The notes under the pieces are model-generated. The model made no database searches. It saw only the letters and a list, made by a program, of their open reading frames with translations, and was not told the origin of the DNA. A stretch of DNA of 64,000 nt from Protopterus annectens (taxonomy: Eukaryota; Chordata; Ceratodontiformes; Protopteridae): contig NC_056739.1 of NCBI RefSeq assembly GCF_019279795.1, forward strand, positions 13,096,968 through 13,160,967, read 5' to 3'. Of the stretch, positions 52,069 to 61,900 are shown in pieces. A program made the translations under genes and the position numbers. How positions within the stretch are numbered: position 1 is the first letter of the stretch; every line of letters begins with the position of its first letter.

Positions 52069-52536
52069 AACTAAAGTCTTTTTTTTTTTTTTTTAACCAA
52101 GTAAAGAAAAGAAAAAGACAAACAAACAATTAGTGCTAAACTAGCACACACACAAGGCCCCAAACAACACACTCAACAAAACTCCGAACCAGCGAGGGGA
52201 GGGAATTAAAATAAAATTTTAGATGTAACAATTAAGACCCAAAAGTATCAAAAAACTAAAAGAAACCTAACACAATCACACAAATTTAACTACCAAAAAA
52301 GCAATTTAAAGCTTTAAAAGAGTTTTTTTTTAAAGACTTAGCTGAAGAGCTCAGAAGATCCAACTGGTCACCAGCGCGGCAAACTAGACCTGAGGTCATG
52401 TAGGGAGAGCAGGGCATTATGGGTGAGGGGAGGAGCTAAGAGCTCGGATCCATAGCTGGATAAACCATGCCAGTTCGGATCCGATATCGGATCCATAACC
52501 CACAGGTTGCAGACAAATTAATCTCCTACTTCAGAT
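52069..52536 (-). repeat. 5' leader and right terminal repeat of element K
   Basis: The leader starts with a T-run (52079-52094), then AAAC-rich sequence to about 52340. The terminal repeat follows, with palindrome GGATCCGATATCGGATCC at 52477-52494 identical to that at the left end, and GTTGCAGACAAATTAATC near the terminus. Confidence 0.84.
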
Positions 52537-53212
52537 CCATATTTAGATCTCAATGAGGAGATGAATCCTTGTGTGAGGGTTTTAACAACCTGGTCCCTGC
52601 TCAACTCATCCGCTGTGACGTTGGACCTTCCCAGAATATGCATTGCTATCAGAAAGTGGTTAGATGAGATCACCCATTGCCACACCCTGAGCACTTCTCG
52701 ACATAGAGGATAGGATTTAGTTCCTCCTTGTTTGTTTATGTACCATACTATTGACATGTTGCCTGACTGAATCGCTACTGTTCACAGAGGAAGAACAGTC
52801 TGAAATGCCTGCAATGCTAGAAACACAATCCAGATCTCCAGGATGTTTATGTGAAGCTTAGCCTTGTCTGTGGACCAGGGTAGCTTGTACCTTGGACAAT
52901 CTTCCCCAGATAATGGCTCCCCCACCCCATCTGGGAAGCATCCGTGGTCACTGTAGCCTGTGGTTGAGGTAGAACAAACAGTCAACCTTGAGTTACTTGT
53001 TCTGAGTAAATCCACCATGAGGGATCCTTTTTCACATATGTTTGTTATGAGACTCTGATGAGACACCGGTTGATGAATTATTGACCATTGAAAAGCAAGA
53101 AGCCATTGCAGAATTCACATATGACACCTGGCGAGAGGGACTAACACAATCGCTGCAGCCATAGATCCTAAGTCTTGTAGAACATGGCGTGCTGCTACTT
53201 TCTTGTTTCTAA
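52537..53212 (-). pseudogene. DIRS RNase H / RT fragment (element J)
   Basis: Minus-strand pieces: RT thumb-like sequence at 53200-53080, then a decayed TTDAS region near 52940 (FPDGVGEPLSGED), LHINILEIWIVFLALQAFQ, MSIVWYINKQGGTKSYPLC and VTADELSR. The frame then decays and K's end intervenes. The RT upstream portion continues at 61201 beyond the Penelope-like element. Confidence 0.75.
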
Positions 53213-53227
53213 TTAACCTTGAAGTTT
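53213..53227. repeat. Target-site duplication, left copy
   Basis: TTAACCTTGAAGTTT, 15 bp, repeated exactly at 61201-61215. It flanks the Penelope-like element. Confidence 0.9.
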
Positions 53228-53613
53228 AGATATCAAACCAAAGCAAAAAGTCACTAACTGGGTACGATGTAAATTTATTATACAAATAAAATGAACTTCA
53301 ATTTTCACATTCAACGAACAAAATAATAAATGTGAGCGCTTTCGTTTAATCAATATTAAACTTCATCAGACAATACGTTTAAAATCAAAACATCACTTCC
53401 TTGTATAACTTCCTGTAAAATTCAAAAAAGCCCACCAAAAGGCTCTCTGAGTTCGCGTATGCCTAGTACATTAAAATGTGGAAATAGAATCTAATAGTTA
53501 CCAACCCATAATATATTTGCTAAAAATGTAAATATATGATTGTACTATAAATCATCAGCCAGATTATGTGGGGAATGATAATTTAAAAATAAATATTATC
53601 TTATTATATAAAA

Positions 53614-53675
<62 letters not shown>

Positions 53676-53875
53676 TAAATAATAAATCAAATTATATTAT
53701 ATAATAATTTATAAAAATCCATAAATAAATATCATAGTAAAACTTAGAATTTAATCTTTAATTTTCTTTCTATTCAATGCTTTCAATTTTAAAACTGGGG
53801 CTATTGAACTACGTTCATTAATTCCATGCCATGTATCAGCTTGTACTTTAATTTGCCATTCTAATTCAATGTAAA
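53228..53875 (-). repeat. Inverted copy of the Penelope 3' end (left arm)
   Basis: Reverse complement of the ORF end, 3' UTR and terminus. On the minus strand 53873 downward encodes the same ADTWHGINERSSIAPVLKLK C-terminus as at 54350. An AT repeat (53622-53668) sits in the arm. The inversion breakpoint with the forward copy is at about 53876. Confidence 0.85.
53622..53668. repeat. (TA)n microsatellite
   Basis: About 23 TA units within the Penelope left arm, the inverted counterpart of the AT runs at 60690-60790. Confidence 0.95.
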
Positions 53876-53879
53876 AAAC

Positions 53880-54448
53880 ATTTGGGTGATGTTCCAAGAA
53901 TAATTTATAGAAAAGGCAGAAGTTTTAAAGACATATTAAAAAATGAATCTAATATAATGATGAAAAATAGAAACTTAATAAAAGGAATGAAGAAATGTGG
54001 AGCTTGTAATTGGTGTTTCAAAATTAAAGAAAGACTTACTTTTCATTTGAGAAATAAAAAATATTATTTGAAAAGTAAATATAATTGTAAATCTAAAGCA
54101 GTATTATATTTAGCAATGTGTAATTCTTGTCCTATCTTTTATATAGGGAAAACAGAGAGAATGCTATCACAAAGAATCTATGAACATTAATATTCCATAA
54201 AGAAAAATAAAACAAACAATGCTTTGGCAAAACATATTAGTGAATTTATTGATCATCAATTTCATTTTATAGTTATAGATCATGTAGAAACAGATGACAA
54301 ACGTCCTTGGGGGCTATTTTTAGAACAAAAAGAATTAGAATAGCAAATTAAAGTACAAGCTGATACATGGCCTGGAATTAATGAACATAGTTCAATAGCC
54401 CCGATTTTAAAATTGAAAGCATTGAATAGAAAGAAAATTAAAGATTAA
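53880..54448 (+). pseudogene. Penelope-like ORF, C-terminal part with GIY-YIG endonuclease
   Basis: Reads GDVPRIIYRKGRSFKDIL, then a CGACNWC cysteine pair, KYNCKSKAVLYLAMC, and PIFYIGKTERMLSQRIYEH, which is the YIG part of the GIY-YIG nuclease fold with a following Arg. A stop (TAA) follows directly at 54188-54190, then KHISEFIDHQFHF, a second in-frame stop near 54340, and ADTWPGINEHSSIAPILKL with a lysine-rich end at 54448. The reverse transcriptase domain that normally precedes this is absent (5' truncation). In Penelope elements this nuclease makes the target nick. The CxxC plus Cys pattern between the linker and the nuclease fits the family. Confidence 0.82.
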
Positions 54449-54508
54449 ATTCTAAGTTTTACTATGATATTTATTTATGGATTTTTATAAATTATTATAT
54501 AATATAAT

Positions 54509-55032
54509 AAGAAGTTATGTACCTACCATAACATTCCATGTTAGTTGTCTTCTTCTCACCTTCTTTCTTGCTGGATGGGTTCGGAGCCGATCCTCAGCTC
54601 CGACTCGGCCAATACTAAAGCTCGAGAGCTAATTCCACCGGCTCGAGGCTCCCCTATATCCCACAATGCTAGGCGGTAACTACTCAGATCTCATTTGATA
54701 GCTATACCAAGCAACCCTAGTCTCCATAGAATGGAGAAGGGAAACCCACCTCGATAACAACCTGCGTGAAAGGTATCGCAGACCTAAGAAAGGAGAAAAG
54801 GAGGTGGAAGAACGTGTGGGAATGACGACTTCCACAGGAAGATCACAAACTGAATTCCTATCGGTCTGTCCAGGCTTGGGGGAAGGAGGGTGGGACGCAA
54901 GAAAGAAGGCGAGAAGAAGACAACTAACATGGAACGTTATGGTAGGTACATAACTTCTTAATGTTAAGTTGTCTATCTCGCCTTCATTCTTGCTGGATGG
55001 GACCGCGTCCCTAGCACCTTATCCCAGGAGGC
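54509..55032. repeat. Left terminal repeat and ICR of element L
   Basis: The repeat runs from 54509 to about 54710, with hairpin GGAGCCGATCCTCAGCTCC at 54583-54601 (one mismatch). The ICR is at 54898-55000. A purine-rich segment without a gene lies between. Confidence 0.86.
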
Positions 55033-56150
55033 CTATCGGAACAGACTCTTGAGAACAGTGGAACCAAAGTTGGCACGGTTTCTGGAGACCATGTCCAATT
55101 TGTAATGTGAAATGAAGGTATGAGGAGAAGCCCAGGTGGCTGCTGCACAAATGGAATCTATTGGCAGCCTATCCTGAAAAGCTACGGATGTAGCTAATGC
55201 CCTAGTTGAATGAGCTCTAGGTCTTGAAGGTAGTTTTTGATGTCTGATCTCATAGATGAAGGTAATTGTAGAGGTGAGCCATCTAGAGAGGGATACTTTA
55301 GTAACAGGAAGGCCCAATTTCCCTTCCTCATATGACAGAAACAGTTGATCAGATTTCCTGAATTGTTTAGTCCTGTCTAAGTAATATCTAAGTTGGCGAT
55401 GAACATCCAGAAAATGTAGCTTTTGTTCTGACCTGTTTGAATAGTTAGGGAAAAAGACGGGGAGATCAATAATTTGGTTTAGGTTTGCTTGAGAGGAAAC
55501 CTTAGGTAAAAGGGATGGATTAGTACGGAGGGATACCCTATCTTTGTGGAACACTAAGTAAGGAGGACGACTGCACAGAGCATGGAGTTCGGATACCCTT
55601 CTCGCTGAAGTTATAGCTACCAGAAAAAGTGTCTTCCAAGAAAGCAACTTCAGAGAACATGAAGCCGCCAGTTCGAAGGGGGGAAGGATTAAAGATGCCA
55701 GAACCAAGTTCAAATCCCACTGAGGCGGGGGATCTTTGATTGGAGGTTTGAGAAGAAATACGCCCCTTAAAAAGGCTTTACAGAGTTTGTGAGCCATGAT
55801 GATAGACTCTGAGACACCTACATGAAAATTAGATATGGCAGCCAGTTGAACTCTAATGGTAGATGCAGATGATCCTAAATGAAAGAGCTCTGCTAGAAAG
55901 TCTAGAATAGACTGGATAGGAGCAGTAAAGGGATCTATGTTTTTTGATGTTGCCCAAAAAAGAGAAGCGTTTCCATTTGCTACTATAAATCTTTCGAGTA
56001 GAAGATTTATGAGAGGCTATCAAGATATCTCGGACCGAGCGAGATATTGAGGGAAGCCTGGCTAAGGTCGGAATCGGAGAAACCACGCTGTGAGGTTTAG
56101 AGAATGCAGAGATTGGTGCAGCTGACCCGATTGGTGGGTTAACAGATCTG
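55033..56150 (-). pseudogene. DIRS tyrosine recombinase, one frameshift (element L)
   Basis: The N-terminal part (RDILIASHKSSTRKIYSSKWKRFS) breaks near 55955 at an A-run (CCCAAAAAAGAG). The remaining frame, including 55797-55033, is open: HKLCKAFLRGVFLLKPP, SARRVSELHALCS with box I Arg, the FLDVHRQLRYYLDRTKQFRKSDQLF linker region (partly shared with I), AHSTRALATSVAF and HYKLDMVSRNRANFGS. All catalytic residues are kept; a single homopolymer frameshift inactivates it. Confidence 0.86.
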
Positions 56151-58000
56151 GTACTGGGTCCAGATGCCAAGGCTGCTCCAAAAGGTAACGATGAAGAAAC
56201 GGAAACCATATCTGTCGAGGCCAGTAAGGGGCAATGAGGATCATTGTCACTCGCAAAGTGATGGCTTTCTGAATTAGTTGAGATATCAGTGGAAAAGGGG
56301 GAAAGGCATATAGAAGTCCCCGGGGCCAATCGTGGACTAGAGCATCTCTGGTGGGATGGCCTGGTAACGGGAAGAGAGTGAAGAAGTCGTGACACTTGCT
56401 GTTTTGGGGAGTAGCAAAAAGATCGCAGCAAGGGTGGCCCCATCTTAGGAATACTTCTTCTAGAACTGATTTCTTTAGAGACCACTCATGGGGCATGAGA
56501 ATTGCCCTGCTCAACTTGTCTGCAATCACGTTGGATTTCCCGGGAATGTGCGTTGCTATCAGAAAACGCTGAGAAGAGATCGCCCATTGCCAAAGTCTGA
56601 GTGCCTCTCGACATAAGGGGTATGATCTGGTTCCGCCTTGTTTGTTGATGTACCACACTACGGACATGTTGTCCGTCTGAATTGCAATAGTCCCAGTGGG
56701 AAGAGAGTCGTGAAGGGATTGCAACGCTAAAAGCACTGCTCTCATCTCTAAGACATTTATGTGCAAGTGGCACTCGAAAGGTTGCCACGTGCCTTGGACT
56801 GTCCTACCCTGATAATGCCCCCCCCCCACCCGATCAGGGAGGCGTCTGTTGTCAACGTGGTGACAGGGGGGGGGGGGAGTGAAGGGTCTTCCTCGGAGAA
56901 CCTGAGGTGATGTGATCCACCAAGACAGTTGATTCTTGCATGATTGAGTTATCAATATGGTATGGGACATCGGGAGCTGTTGGAAGAACCATTGAGTAAA
57001 CAGCATCCATTGGAGGATCCTCATGTGGAAGCGAGCTAAGGGGAGAAGGGGAATAGCTGCTGCCATGAGTCCTAACACCCTCAAAACTAGTCTGGCTTTG
57101 ACTTTGTTGCAATGTAAGAGAAGGGAAACTTGTTTCCGAATGTCTGACACTCTCTGCTCTGTGAGTCTGGCTGAAAGATTGAGTGTGTCTAAGGTGGCGC
57201 CTATAAAGGTAATAGATTGACAAGGCGACAAAGCAGATTTTTCGAAATTTATTGAAATGCCTAGAGCTTGGCAAATTTGGATGGTGAAGTCCCTGGATAG
57301 AAGAAGCTGATGTCTGGTGGTGGCAGGAAGGAGCCAGTCATCTAAATATGGAAACACCTGGAATCCTTGACGTCTCAAGTGAGCCGCGACCACTGCCATG
57401 CATTTGGTAAACACACGGGGGGGCTGTAGTGAGACTAAAGGGCAGGGCTCTGAACTGGTAGTGACTGGCTCCCAGCCTGAAGCGGAGAAATCTTCTGGAG
57501 CATCTGTTCATCTTGATGTGGTAGTACGCGTCCTGAAGATCTATCGAGCACATCCAATTGTCCTGACCCAAGAAGGGTAGAATGGACTGTAGCGTGACCA
57601 TCTGGAATTTTGTTTTCCTGACATACTTGTTTAAGTTGCTGAGATCCAATATGGGTCTCCAGTCCCCTGTTTTCTTTGGTACCAAAAAGAATTTGGAGTA
57701 GATTCCGGATCCTTGCTGGTCTGCTGGGACTGATTGGATAGCTCTTTTTGATAGCAGCTTTGAAATTTCTAATGCTGCTTGTTCCCTTAGACTGGGTGGA
57801 ATGTCTCGAAGGGATCCTTTGGGTTGTGATGGGATGTGAATAAAGGGAATTTTGTAACCCTCGGATATGATCGACTGTACCCATTTGTCTCGACTAAGGG
57901 AAAGCCAGGCTTTTGGGTACAGTGATAACCTTCCCCCGACTGCCTCCGAAGGTGGACAGCCGGGCAGCCCCTCAGGGATGCTGAAAGGGTTTATCAGAGA
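56062..58000 (-). pseudogene. DIRS RT / RNase H / methyltransferase, frameshifted (element L)
   Basis: The pol start (CPPSEAVGGRLSLYPK) is near 57960, then FFLVPKKTGDWRPILDLS, motif A CSIDLQDAYYH, and a frameshift at 57415 in a C-run. The main block (57414-56062) has YLDDWLLPA, NVLEM, TDNMSVVWYINKQGG, VIADKLSR, LLYAFPPFPLI and LIAPYWPRQIWFPFL. Between two C/G-runs (56870 and 56825) the reading is locally out of frame (CHHVDNRRLPDRVGGG), so the RNase H TTDAS with its first catalytic Asp is not encoded although the DNA for it is present in another frame. Confidence 0.88.
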
Positions 58001-60226
58001 ACGTTTCTCTGCTACCCTGGTTTTGCGGACCTCCTCTGCCTCTAGAGCGGCGTCTATTATTATTCCCCCCTCTGCCTCTAGAGGGGAATCGACCTTGTGC
58101 GTCAGATGAGACTCCCTGGGATTGTTTACGGAACCACATCTTTCCTCCCCTCTGACCTTTGGGATAGGGTCTAGAAGGGGTAGAAAAACGGACTCCTACG
58201 GCAGAGAGAGTCTTACCTTCTACCTCACACCTGGTCAATGTATCCTTCACCTGTGGACTAAACAAGGATGATCCATCAAAGGGAGAATTGGTGAAGGATG
58301 CCTCGAAAGGGTCCGCAATGTTGCACAGCCGCATCCAGGCGTGACGTCGTAAGGCAACACCTGTGCCTGCGGCTCTACTCGCCCCATCTGCAGCATATGA
58401 GATAAGCCGCATGGAGGAGTTAACGATGGAATTCGTGGTTGCCAACTGGGAGTTCATTCTGTCTTGGAACCCCTCAGCTGTAGGATCCTTTATCACTTCA
58501 CTCATATCCTTGAGTAAATCTCTCTGGAGACGAGTGAAGTGGCATAAGTAATTCAGTGACCGCACTGAAAAGGTTGCTGATGAGAACATCCGCTTACCGT
58601 ACCTGTCCATGGTCCTAGATTCCTTATTAGGAGGATGGACAGGAACCAAAGGATCGGCTAACTCCTTCTTAGTGACCGCAGCCACCACCATGGCATCAAC
58701 GGGCACACCTTTGGATAAAAAATCTTTATCTCTAGGGGCAGTAATAAACTTAGATGGCCTCCTCGGGGTGGGTTCCACTGAATCAGGAGCCATCCAGGCC
58801 TTCCTTGCCACCACTTTCATAAGGGGGTCAAAGGGAGGGGACACCCAGGAGGTAGAAGGGTGAGAGCCAAACGCCTCAAGATACACTGACTCATCCTCCG
58901 AAGGGTTAAGGGCTGGCCAGTTCCCCCTCTGTTTCAGGATCTCAAGCATGTCAGCAAAGGAGACATCCTCAGAGGGGGATCGAGGGAAACCTTCAGATTC
59001 CTCTAAGTCAGTGTCAGAGGTGATAGACTCAGGGGAGTCAACGTGTTTCCTCTTGCACTGCCTCTTCCTAGGGGGATCTCCTACCGGGTCAGGAGAGGCC
59101 TCAGAAGAGGAGGAAATTCCCAATGGGGAAACTTGAGGAGTTGGCTCTCTGCGGTCTAATGCAAGGGGGTGGGTAGAAGTCACCGCAGGCACTGAAGATG
59201 GAGGGGCCGACGGAGCTGACTGTGGGGAAGACCCTGGTTCTAGCATGCCCCGCATGACCTCGAAGGCACCCCTATCAGGCAAGGCCGGAGGTCCCCGCTC
59301 CGAAGAGTCAAGGACCCCCCCAGCACCGACAGGGACGGCTCCGAGGCCGATTTCGGAGCCGAACTCACCAGCGCCGAAGCCCCGAGAGGGAGAGCGGGGT
59401 CGGACAAGGGTCCGATGCCACTCACCCCCTCGGAGCCAACAAGGGAAGCTTGGCGCCGAGATCCCTCCAAGGAAGAGATCGGAGCAGACGACGGAGCTGA
59501 AAGGGAAGGTATCGGATCCGACGCACCGACAGTCATGGCTCTGACGAGCCCTGGCTCCGAACTCAAAGGAGTCAGAGGAGGAATACATTGGGAAATGGAA
59601 ATAGCCACTGACTGCTGAGTCGGGCTATGCAGCATTTGGGCCAGTGCCTCGGACTTGAGAAGTCTACTCACTACCCTTTGCAAATCGTGGTCAGATAGCC
59701 TGGAAGACCGTGAGGAATGTGTTCTATGGCTCCGTTCAGAAAGAAGAGGGGATCCTGGTGCCGAGTGCACGGAGCCGATAGAGGGGGATCTAGATCTCTT
59801 CCTAGAAGGTTGCTCCGATAAAAGTATCGGAGCCAACGGAGTTATATCCACCTCGACTCCAGCTGGAGCTGAGGTAACAGTATGAGGCTTGGAAACATCG
59901 GCTCTGGCCGGAGCCGATGTCGAAGCAGACTTTACATTTCCAGTGGTCGACTCAGAAACCGGAGCCGACTGTTTGGAAGTTTTAGAAGGCTTCCCCGACA
60001 CAGACTGAGTCGGGGGGCCTTCAGGCTTTAATAAGCCACGCAAGATTAATTTATTCTTGCGTTCCTGCAGGACTCTAGGGCTAAAACCATGGCAAACAGC
60101 ACAAGAGTCCTGCAGGTGCAAAGGTCCCAAGCAATATACACAAGAAGTGTGACCATCTGTCAGAGACATTTTCTGACAGCACGAGTCACACTTCTTGAAG
60201 CTTGAGACCTTAGATTCCTTAGACAT
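57972..60226 (-). pseudogene. DIRS Gag, one frameshift (element L)
   Basis: The ATG at 60226 gives MSKESKVSSFKKC and a complete zinc module. The linker is rich in SAP/SEP, with a frameshift near 59300. The second frame carries PPRKRQCKRKHVDSPES, DVSFADMLEILKQRGNW, SWVSPPFDPLMKVV, VDAMVVAAVTKKEL, LRSLNYLCHFTRLQRDLLKD and an RG-rich tail ending PFQHP at 57972. Near-identical in plan to I Gag; only one lesion. Confidence 0.88.
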
Positions 60227-60664
60227 AATAAAAGGTCCAAGAAAACACACACAGACAAACACACAGGCCTTAATTAAAAATAAAATACCAGTCACACAAG
60301 GGGACGAGAAGGGGCCTAAGGCCTAAAACTAAGGGGGAATAAAGGAGGGAAAAAAGGGCAACAAAGTTGTCGAACCAGGAAAAAGGGGTTTAAAACTAAA
60401 GGTTTCAGTAAAAAAAGGGTACTAGGGGGTCTAAGAATTGAAAATTTAAAATTAAATTCTTCACTAACCTGCCAGAGCCGGTAGAAAAGCACCTCGTCAG
60501 CTAAGCGGCAAACGAGATCTGAGTAGTTACCGCCTAGCATTGTGGGATATAGGGGAGCCTCGAGCCGGTGGAATTAGCTCTTGAGCTTTAGTATTGGCAG
60601 TCGGGCCGAGGATCGGCTCGAACCCATCCAGCAAGAATGAAGGCGAGATAGACAACTTAACATT
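60227..60664 (-). repeat. 5' leader and right terminal repeat of element L
   Basis: The leader has CACACA and AAGG-rich runs to about 60460. The terminal repeat has GCAAACGAGATCTGAGTAG, GCCTCGAGCCGGTGG and a decayed hairpin (GCCGAGGATCGGC) near 60606, ending ACTTAACATT. Confidence 0.82.
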
Positions 60665-60679
60665 GTGATTTATTCTTTA

Positions 60680-60727
<48 letters not shown>

Positions 60728-60735
60728 GAATATAC

Positions 60736-60773
<38 letters not shown>

Positions 60774-61200
60774 TATATATATATATATATTTATATTAAT
60801 TTTTATATAATAAGATAATATTTATTTTTAAATTATCATTCCCCACATAATCTGGCTGATGATTTATAGTACAATCATATATTTACATTTTTTTAGTGAA
60901 TATATTATGGGTTGGGAACTATTAGATTTTATTTCCATATTTAAGTGTACTAGGCATGCGCGAACTCAGAGAGCCTTTTGGCGGGCTTTCTTGAATTTTA
61001 CAGGAAGTTATAAAAGGAAGTGGTGTTTTGATTTTAAACGTATTGTCTAATGAAGTTTAATATTGATTAAACGAAAGCGCTCACATTTATTATTTTGTTC
61101 GTTGAATGTTAAAATTGAAGTTCATTTTATTTGTATAATAAATTTACATCGTACCCAGTTGGTGGCTTTTCATTTTGGTTTGATATCTAGTTTGTTTCGG
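60665..61200 (+). repeat. Penelope 3' UTR and terminus (right arm)
   Basis: Forward counterpart of 53228-53690. It contains AT microsatellites at about 60690-60730 and 60738-60792, then unique 3' sequence to TTTGATATCTAGTTTGTTTC near 61200. The last dozen bases are not mirrored in the left arm. Confidence 0.84.
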
Positions 61201-61215
61201 TTAACCTTGAAGTTT
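61201..61215. repeat. Target-site duplication, right copy
   Basis: Exact repeat of 53213-53227 (TTAACCTTGAAGTTT). Confidence 0.9.
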
Positions 61216-61900
61216 GTCTTTTGATTATTAAGACCGTGGAAGGAGGCAGTTTTGCAATCACCTGCCTGGTGTCCAACAGTGCTCTTATGATCTCTAATGT
61301 TTGAGTGGGTTCCAGATGAGATTTTTGGAGATTTATGGTTATGTCTAGTTCTGAACAAAGCCGAACAACAGACTCTCTTTATGTGAACAAGTAAATGCCT
61401 GGTTGGGGCAGATATGAGCCAGTCGTATAAATAAGGAAACACCTGGCATCCTTTTCATCTCAGGAGAGCCGCAACCACTGTCATACATCCAACTGTCCTG
61501 TTCCATAAATGGAAGTATGGACTCCACCGTGACCATTCAGAACTTGCACCATCTAACTGACTTGTTCAGTCTCCTGAGATCCATGAGTGGTCTCCACTCT
61601 CCTGTTTTCTTTGGAAGTAAAAATATCCTTGAGTAAGTTCCAAACCCTCTCTGATCTGGAGGTCCTCTTGGATGACTTTTTTCTAGCAGTTCCTGAATTT
61701 GAATGACTACTTGATCTATTTGACTGGGTGGAACATCTGGGATTTTTTTGATTGGAGGGAGGTGTTGGGAAAAGATAATTTGGTACCCCCTGGATATTAT
61801 CCTCTACACCCACATATCGGAAGTTATCTTTTTTCAGGTTCTCCAGTACAGAGGAGTCCAGAGGTGGACAATTGGGCCTCCTTTCAGAAGCACTGGAAAG
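61216..61900 (-). pseudogene. DIRS RT, N-terminal half (element J), decayed
   Basis: Minus-strand pieces include PPSNQKNPRCSTQSNRSS (alternate frame), a FTSKENRRVETTHGS stretch corresponding to the VPKKTGDxRPIL region, and FPYLYDWLISAPTRHLL near 61420, where the YLDD box reads YLYD. Motif A is lost in a deletion near 61490. Many frame changes. Confidence 0.72.

Larger units (their letters stand above)
46452..52536 (-). mobile_element. DIRS element K, complete copy (A family)
   Basis: Starts TTAGAAGTTATGTACTTACC at 46452 and ends CTACTTCAGAT at about 52536. The ICR (46715-46815) joins CATAACTTCT to AAATCTGAAGTAGG, matching both ends. The termini share GTTGCAGACAAAT with A, and Gag and RT are closest to A. 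The recombinase is intact; RT has a lost catalytic Asp and gag several frameshifts. Confidence 0.92.
54509..60664 (-). mobile_element. DIRS element L, complete copy inside Penelope-like element
   Basis: Starts AAGAAGTTATGTACC at 54509 and ends ACAACTTAACATT at 60664. The ICR (54898-55000) joins CATAACTTCTT to AATGTTAAGTTG. The host's inverted left arm gives the empty site (TATAATTTGATTT), which matches TATAAT before and GTGATTT after L with one substitution and no duplication. Closely related to I. Confidence 0.92.
53228..61200 (+). mobile_element. Penelope-like element, split by DIRS element L
   Basis: Own DNA is 53228-54508 and 60665-61200, bounded by a perfect 15-bp target duplication. 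It has a 5'-truncated ORF with a GIY-YIG endonuclease motif and an inverted copy of its own 3' end at its left side (53228-53875 against 54340-54508 plus 60665-61200). Partial inverted terminal copies of this sort are typical of Penelope elements. Both arms contain AT microsatellites. The ORF has in-frame stops, so it is dead. Confidence 0.85.

Noticed and set aside
53622..53668. TA repeat as an origin or promoter
   Set aside because: It is a microsatellite in the Penelope 3' UTR, mirrored at 60690-60790.
55033..55090. Possible host gene exon near the ends of element L
   Set aside because: The reading is the recombinase C-terminus. No splice-site pattern or host protein similarity was seen anywhere in the window.
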